Origin: Terriglobales bacterium | GTDB lineage: Bacteria; Acidobacteriota; Terriglobia; Terriglobales; SCQP01 | Length of the DNA: 36,187 nt | NCBI GenBank assembly: GCA_025451775.1 | Contig: JANWJU010000039.1 | Coordinates: 1-36,187 of the forward strand | Direction of reading: 5' to 3' | In this document: positions 30,780-36,187 of the stretch, piece after piece | How positions within the stretch are numbered: position 1 is the stretch's first letter | Layout: every line of letters begins with the position of its first letter | The notes under the pieces: generated by a model | The model's input: the letters and a program-made list of their open reading frames with translations, nothing else | Told to the model about the DNA's origin: nothing | Database searches by the model: none | Program-made: the position numbers and the translations under genes

Positions 30780-31455
30780 AATCGCTGGCGATCCAATCGG
30801 GCGCGGCCGCGCGCATCGCCGCCGGCGCGAAGCCGTAGCTCACGCCCCAGGTCCAGACGCCGGCGGCGCGCCCGGTGCGCACATCCACCGCCGAATCGCC
30901 GATCATCGCCGCCCGCGCGGCCTCGACGCCACGCTCGGCGAGCAGGGTGCGCAATCCCACCGGATCGGGCTTCTTGCAATCGAAGCTGTCGCCGCCGTAG
31001 ACGGCACAAAACCGGCCGCCCAGCCCCAACCCGTCCACAATCTCACGGCTGGGGCGCACCGGCTTGTTGGTCAGCACCGCCATCTGGTAGCCGGCCGCGG
31101 CCAGCGCCTCCAGCCCCGCGCTCACCCCCGGATAGAGCACGGTGTGATCCAACTTGTGCTCGGCGTAGTGGGCCAGAAACAGTTCCAGCCCGCGCGCGGA
31201 TTGGGCCTCGGCCTCGCCCCCCAGCGGCTCAAACGCGGGCCCGGGCGACGCTTCGAGTCCGAGCGCCCGCTGCATGAGCCGCGCCGCCCCGTCCCCGACG
31301 TAGCGCGCCACCTCGGCCTCCGGCAGCGGTGCCCGCCCCATCGCGGTCAGCGCCGCATTGACAGCCGCCACTAAGTCGGGACCGGAATCGATCAGTGTTC
31401 CGTCCAAATCCCAGACCAGCAGATCGAGAAAAGGAAAATTTTTGTCCGTAGCCAA
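30712..31455 (-). CDS. gph: Phosphoglycolate phosphatase-like HAD hydrolase
   Basis: The 247-aa HAD-family phosphatase, likely active on 2-phosphoglycolate from DNA repair or metabolism. It has the nucleophile motif VWDLDGTLIDS (Asp16, Asp18), AVLTNKPVRPSREI (Thr/Lys region), KKPDPVGL and the metal-binding GDSAVDVRTGRAAG. The long cap domain fits Gph rather than shorter HADs. Exact substrate is not certain. It is divergent from tatA, and its C-terminal Pro/Ala/Gly tail overlaps the 30576 gene. Confidence 0.88.
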   Translation of the reverse strand: MATDKNFPFLDLLVWDLDGTLIDSGPDLVAAVNAALTAMGRAPLPEAEVARYVGDGAARLMQRALGLEASPGPAFEPLGGEAEAQSARGLELFLAHYAEHKLDHTVLYPGVSAGLEALAAAGYQMAVLTNKPVRPSREIVDGLGLGGRFCAVYGGDSFDCKKPDPVGLRTLLAERGVEAARAAMIGDSAVDVRTGRAAGVWTWGVSYGFAPAAMRAAAPDWIASDFTELCRHLLQARTAPPAPRSGG

Positions 31456-31546
31456 CCATCCAGCATAGCAGCCACGCCTGCATCGTCAGAAAAGGCGGCT
31501 GAGAGCCTCCACCCGCCGGGTTGCCTGCCGCGCCCAACTGATGCGC

Positions 31547-31552
31547 TATACT
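31547..31552 (+). promoter_or_regulatory. Candidate -10 box of tatA
   Basis: TATACT lies 42 bp before the tatA ATG, in the gap shared with gph. The nearest TTGCCT is 20 bp upstream, too far for an ideal -35, so only the -10 is called. Confidence 0.4.
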
Positions 31553-31594
31553 GTTACCGGAGCGGGCGCTGCTCCCCTCCTCCGAGGTGCCTCC

Positions 31595-31789
31595 ATGTTT
31601 GACGGCCTGTTTCAACCCACCCACCTGGTCATCATCCTGATCATCTGCCTTCTGGTATTTGGTCCCAAAAAGCTCCCTGAGCTGGGCAAAGGGCTGGGCG
31701 AGAGCATCCGCGAGTTCAAGAAGTCGATGGCCGAAGCCCGGGCCGAGACTCCGGCCGAGGCCCCCAAGCCCGCCGAAGAGAAGAAGTAG
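31595..31789 (+). CDS. tatA: Twin-arginine translocase subunit TatA
   Basis: Pore-forming subunit of the Tat export system. The start is set at the ATG at 31595 (MFDGLFQPTHLVIILIICLL) with GAGG upstream; the longer frame begins before the promoter box. It is 64 aa: one N-terminal membrane helix (about 9-22), the FG hinge (22-23), an amphipathic helix (KKLPELGKGLGESIREFKK) and a charged Pro/Glu/Lys tail. tatB and tatC are not adjacent. The Tat signal on the subunit-3-like protein at 27114 is a plausible client. Confidence 0.94.
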   Translation: MFDGLFQPTHLVIILIICLLVFGPKKLPELGKGLGESIREFKKSMAEARAETPAEAPKPAEEKK

Positions 31790-31888
31790 CCCCCAGCGAC
31801 CGGCCGCTGCCCGGCGCCCGCCCCGCTGCCGGCGCTTCCCTGCCCGCCCGCATCCACGTCGCCTCCGTCCTTCCTCCTTCAGCGGGGA

Positions 31889-31918
31889 TTGACCGCCTTT
31901 CCTCTGCTGTACTATCAT
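31889..31918 (+). promoter_or_regulatory. groESL promoter
   Basis: TTGACC (31889-31894) and TATCAT (31913-31918), spaced 18 bp, form a sigma70-type promoter. The -10 runs straight into the CIRCE element, the standard arrangement for HrcA repression. Confidence 0.75.
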
Positions 31919-31944
31919 TAGCACTCGAAGCCGGGGAGTGCTAA
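31918..31944. promoter_or_regulatory. CIRCE element (HrcA operator)
   Basis: TTAGCACTC, nine bases, GAGTGCTAA: a perfect match to the CIRCE consensus, with no mismatches. It covers the start of the groESL transcript, so HrcA should repress the operon until heat or misfolded protein titrates GroEL. The hrcA gene is not in the window. Confidence 0.97.
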
Positions 31945-31981
31945 GCGCAGCTTCCCACACTATCCGAAGGAGAAAATACTC

Positions 31982-32275
31982 ATGGCAAAGGTGCGACCGC
32001 TACATGACCGCCTGTTGGTCAAGCGGATTGAAGAGGGCGAAACGATCCGCGGGGGCATTATCATCCCCGACTCCGCCAAGGAGAAACCGCAGGAAGGCCA
32101 AGTCATCGCCGTGGGCAAAGGCAAGGTGACCGAAGAAGGGAAAGTTCTGCCACTGGATGTGAAAGAGGGCGACCGCATCCTGTTCGGCAAGTACTCGGGC
32201 AGCGAAATCAAGCTGGACGGCGAAGATCTGCTGATTTTGCGCGAGGACGAAGTTCTGGGCGTGCTGAGCAAGTAG
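31982..32275 (+). CDS. groES: Co-chaperonin GroES
   Basis: The 97-aa heptameric lid of the GroEL chamber. It opens [17 protein letters not shown], has the mobile loop [20 protein letters not shown] and the C-terminal [22 protein letters not shown] (31967-31972) sits 9 bp upstream. It is first in groES-groEL, downstream of promoter and CIRCE. Confidence 0.97.
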   Translation: MAKVRPLHDRLLVKRIEEGETIRGGIIIPDSAKEKPQEGQVIAVGKGKVTEEGKVLPLDVKEGDRILFGKYSGSEIKLDGEDLLILREDEVLGVLSK

Positions 32276-32303
32276 GCGCCGCCACCCATTCATCGAGATT
32301 CAA

Positions 32304-34018
<1,715 letters not shown>

Positions 34019-34040
34019 GGCCCAAATTGATCGCACTCAG

Positions 34041-34076
34041 GCCCCGGGTCACGCTCGTGATCCGGGGCTTTTTTTT
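34041..34076 (+). terminator. Rho-independent terminator of groESL
   Basis: GCCCCGGGTCAC pairs with GTGATCCGGGGC (12 bp with one G-U) around GCTC, followed by eight Ts. This is the clearest intrinsic terminator in the window. Confidence 0.95.
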
Positions 34077-34122
34077 GCGCCACCGCGCCCCTGTGCATCT
34101 AGGTCGCACAGAGGAAACACCT

Positions 34123-34536
34123 ATGAAGGCTCTAGCGGCAATCGGCTTAATCGCGGGCGTGATGGCGTTCACGGCGGCCGCGCCCGCCCAGGACCTGGTC
34201 ATGGCCCCGTCGCATGTCCTGCCGGCGGCATCGATCCACCTCAACTTGGGCACCGACCACAACGGCAACACCACCGTCGACCTCAAGGCACAGCACATGG
34301 CTCAGCCCAGCAGCCTGAACCCGCCTCAAGACGTCTACGTGGTGTGGGTGCAGCGCCCGAACCAGCGGCCGCAGCGCAAAGGCCAGCTCAAGATCGACAA
34401 CGATCTGAACGGCGAGCTCAAGTTCATCACCTCGGAGCGCCGCTTTGAGGTCTTTATCACCGCCGAAAACGATCCCAACGTGGCCGAGCCCAGCGGCACC
34501 GAGGTGGCGCGCAGCGCCGTAGCCCGCAAACAATAG
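34123..34536 (+). CDS. Exported hypothetical protein (137 aa)
   Basis: Function not recognised. The ATG at 34123 has AGAGGAAA upstream, and a small CTGTGC/GCACAG stem covers the bases before it. A signal peptide (MKALAAIGLIAGVMAFTAAA, cleavage near APAQ) precedes a beta-rich body: IHLNLGTDHNGNTTVDLKAQ, PPQDVYVVWVQRPNQRPQRKG and GELKFITSERRFEVFITAEND, ending in VARKQ. The layout (a linear scaling term, then 'VYVVWV' and 'FEVFITAE') resembles small anti-sigma/periplasmic domains of unknown role seen in acidobacteria. It converges on pgsA with a 7-bp gap. Confidence 0.75.
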   Translation: MKALAAIGLIAGVMAFTAAAPAQDLVMAPSHVLPAASIHLNLGTDHNGNTTVDLKAQHMAQPSSLNPPQDVYVVWVQRPNQRPQRKGQLKIDNDLNGELKFITSERRFEVFITAENDPNVAEPSGTEVARSAVARKQ

Positions 34537-34543
34537 GAGCGCC

Positions 34544-35194
34544 TTATTCCCTGGCCGGGGACGCGGGACGCCGGCGTTCGAGTCCTTGGTCGCGGCCCTC
34601 GCCCGGCTCCGTGCGCCGCTGCTTGATGCCGTCGTCGACCTGGCGCCAGAAGCGCACGAAATAGGTGTAGGCCGACACCAGCGCCACGATCACCACCGTC
34701 CACAGCGCGATCGTGCCCAGCAGGCGCACGTTCACCGGCCACCCCAAAAGTGGAATGACGGGGTACTTGTGGGCCACGATGATGATGCACACCGCCACCA
34801 CTTGGCTGATCATTTTCGCCTTGCCCCACTCGTTGGCGGCGATGGCGTATCCCTGCGTGGCGGCGATGCTGCGCAAGCCGCTGACGGCGAACTCGCGGCC
34901 GATGATGATCACCACCATCCAGGCCGGCACCAACGTGGGATCGAGCTGCACCAACGAGATGAAGGCAGCCGCGATCAGCAGCTTGTCGGCGATGGGATCG
35001 AGCAGAATACCCAGCGTCGTGATCTGCTGCCGCCGGCGGGCGAGGTAGCCGTCCAGCAGATCGGTAATGGCGGCGGCAAGAAAGATCGCCGTGCCGTAGA
35101 TCTCCCGGTCCGGCACGCGCGTGCTGAACAGCACCGCAATCAGCAGCGGCACCAGAAAAATGCGCAGCAGGGTGAGGCTATTGGGGAGGTTCAA
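34544..35194 (-). CDS. pgsA: CDP-diacylglycerol-glycerol-3-phosphate 3-phosphatidyltransferase
   Basis: Membrane enzyme that makes phosphatidylglycerophosphate for phosphatidylglycerol and cardiolipin. The 216-aa product opens MNLPNSLTLLRIFLVPLLIA and carries the complete CDP-alcohol motif: Asp45, Asp48, Gly49, Ala52, Arg53, Gly62, Asp66 and Asp70 (DLLDGYLARRRQ... GILLDPIADK). Several hydrophobic helices follow. The C-terminal ~30 residues (RQVDDGIKQRRTEPGE...) form a charged extension. Confidence 0.94.
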   Translation of the reverse strand: MNLPNSLTLLRIFLVPLLIAVLFSTRVPDREIYGTAIFLAAAITDLLDGYLARRRQQITTLGILLDPIADKLLIAAAFISLVQLDPTLVPAWMVVIIIGREFAVSGLRSIAATQGYAIAANEWGKAKMISQVVAVCIIIVAHKYPVIPLLGWPVNVRLLGTIALWTVVIVALVSAYTYFVRFWRQVDDGIKQRRTEPGEGRDQGLERRRPASPARE

Positions 35195-35410
35195 GCCTTC
35201 AGGTCCATTCCAGCGCCGAGTCCATCCAGGCGGCGCCCGGGTCAGTCACCACCACCATTTGATACTACGGGTTGAGATCCGTCAAACCAACCGGCGGCGA
35301 ATCCGGCGTTCGTGGCACCGCGGCGGGGAAACATAGCCTAATGCACCATTTCCACCGCTCCCCTTCCCATCCCATCAAGAAATCACATCTGAATCGACGC
35401 GTGGACGATT

Positions 35411-36187
35411 ATGGCGACCAAGGGGTCCTGCAACCGGGGCGTGAGCGAGGGATCAAGCTCTGAGCAGCCATTCCGAATCGAGGCGGCGCGCCGGCGGCCT
35501 CTCCCGCCGCGCGTGGCGCTGGTGATTCCCACCTGCAACGAGGCCGAACACATCGCCTCCACGCTCACCGCATTGCTCGACGGAGCCGAGGGGCACGGGC
35601 ACGATCAGATCGAGATCTGCGTGGTGGACGGCGGCTCGACCGATGGCACCCCGACATTGTTCGCCGCCTGATGCGGCGATGGCCGTCGATGCGTTTGTTA
35701 CTGAATCCCCAACGCCTGCAGGCGGCCTGCAATCTCGCCTTGCGCGCCAGCGGGGGGGCCGAGCTGTTCATGCGTTGCGACGCCCATGCCTATTACCCGC
35801 CCGGGTTCATCGCCCGCGCCGTCCGCCTGTTGGACCAACATCGCGCCGATGGCGTGGCTTATTCCGACCGCCCCTTCGCCGGAGGCGCAGCCCGCAATGC
35901 CTTCCAGTGCGGCGTCGGTTTCGCCCAAAACAATTGGTTGGGAGTGGGCCAGTCGCGCTACCGCTTGGGCACCTTCTCCGGCTGGGTCGACCATGGCAAA
36001 CACGGCTGTTTCCGCCGCGATCTTCTGCTCGCCGCCGGCGGCTATGACGAGACGTTCGCGGTCAACGAGGACAGCGAACTCTCTTATCGTCTGGTGCAGC
36101 GCGGAGCCCACCTGTGGCTGGACCAGGAGCTCTGGGTGGGTTACGTTCCACGCTCCCGCCCGGGCGCATTGGCGCGCCAGTACTTCC
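35411..36187 (+). pseudogene. GT2 glycosyltransferase (ExoA-like), frameshifted, runs off right edge
   Basis: Two adjacent frames together encode one GT2 protein. Frame one gives PPRVALVIPTCNEAEHIAST and IEICVVDGGSTDGTP, then hits a stop at 35669-35671. The next frame carries on from about 35653 as DIVRRLMRRWPSMRLLLNPQ, CDAHAYYPPGFIARAV, QNNWLGVGQSRYRLGTFSGWVDHGKHGCFRRDLLLAAGGYDE and NEDSELSYRLVQRGAHLWL, and is still open at the end. One missing base near ACCCCG (35648-35653) explains the shift. The family adds sugars in exopolysaccharide synthesis. It may be a real pseudogene, a programmed shift or an assembly error in a C run. The start at 35411 is uncertain. Confidence 0.85.

Overview
The window is GC-rich, densely packed bacterial chromosome. 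The best guess at source is a member of the Acidobacteriota. This rests on a VWA protein of the type common in acidobacteria, a class D-like sortase with its own LPKTA-anchored protein in a diderm-looking gene set, a GMC oxidoreductase paired with a Tat-exported gluconate-dehydrogenase-subunit-3-like partner, and a HrcA/CIRCE-controlled groESL operon whose GroEL ends in GGM repeats. Lineage is inferred from gene content, not from a marker tree.

Layout. 1-3600 (minus): dprA then topA, with topA cut by the left edge. 3667-7340: a small hypothetical gene, then hslV-hslU and a fibronectin-like lipoprotein as a tight minus-strand operon, then another small gene. 7413-10257 (minus): a zinc-ribbon coiled-coil protein, an RNase HI, and rsmI-rpsU, with a poorly resolved stretch of small ORFs at 8.5-9.0 kb. 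10303-12404 (plus): a DUF721/DciA-like protein and gatC-gatA. 12417-13707: divergent arsR and arsC. 13996-16954: sortase, LPKTA protein and an exported VWA protein. 17104-18702: an MFS drug exporter. 18789-23852: thpR facing the operon dxs-tlyA-nadK, with ispA divergent from dxs. 24007-29422: an FmdB-type zinc ribbon, a small unknown, a LuxR-type regulator, the GMC oxidoreductase pair and a radical SAM enzyme. 29437-31455: tRNA-Ser, rsmD, two small genes and gph. 31595-34018: tatA and groES-groEL with a textbook CIRCE. 34123 to the right edge: an exported hypothetical, pgsA and a frameshifted GT2 glycosyltransferase.

Most genes are housekeeping: DNA topology and uptake, proteolysis, rRNA methylation, amidotransferase, isoprenoid and NADP synthesis, chaperonin and phospholipid synthesis. 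The accessory part is 12.4-18.8 kb and 24-29 kb. The least explained signal is a structured interspersed repeat, here called family B. It has five copies in one orientation between 13.0 and 24.0 kb. Several copies abut stop codons, one forms the N-terminal codons of the VWA gene, and one lies between the ars promoter and arsC. A second repeat, family A, has two hairpins per copy and occurs upstream of the RNase HI gene and between the MFS and thpR genes. No CRISPR array, prophage or insertion sequence with a transposase was seen. I did not find a clear multi-gene novel system; the repeats, the sortase pair and the N-terminal-HTH regulator are the best leads.
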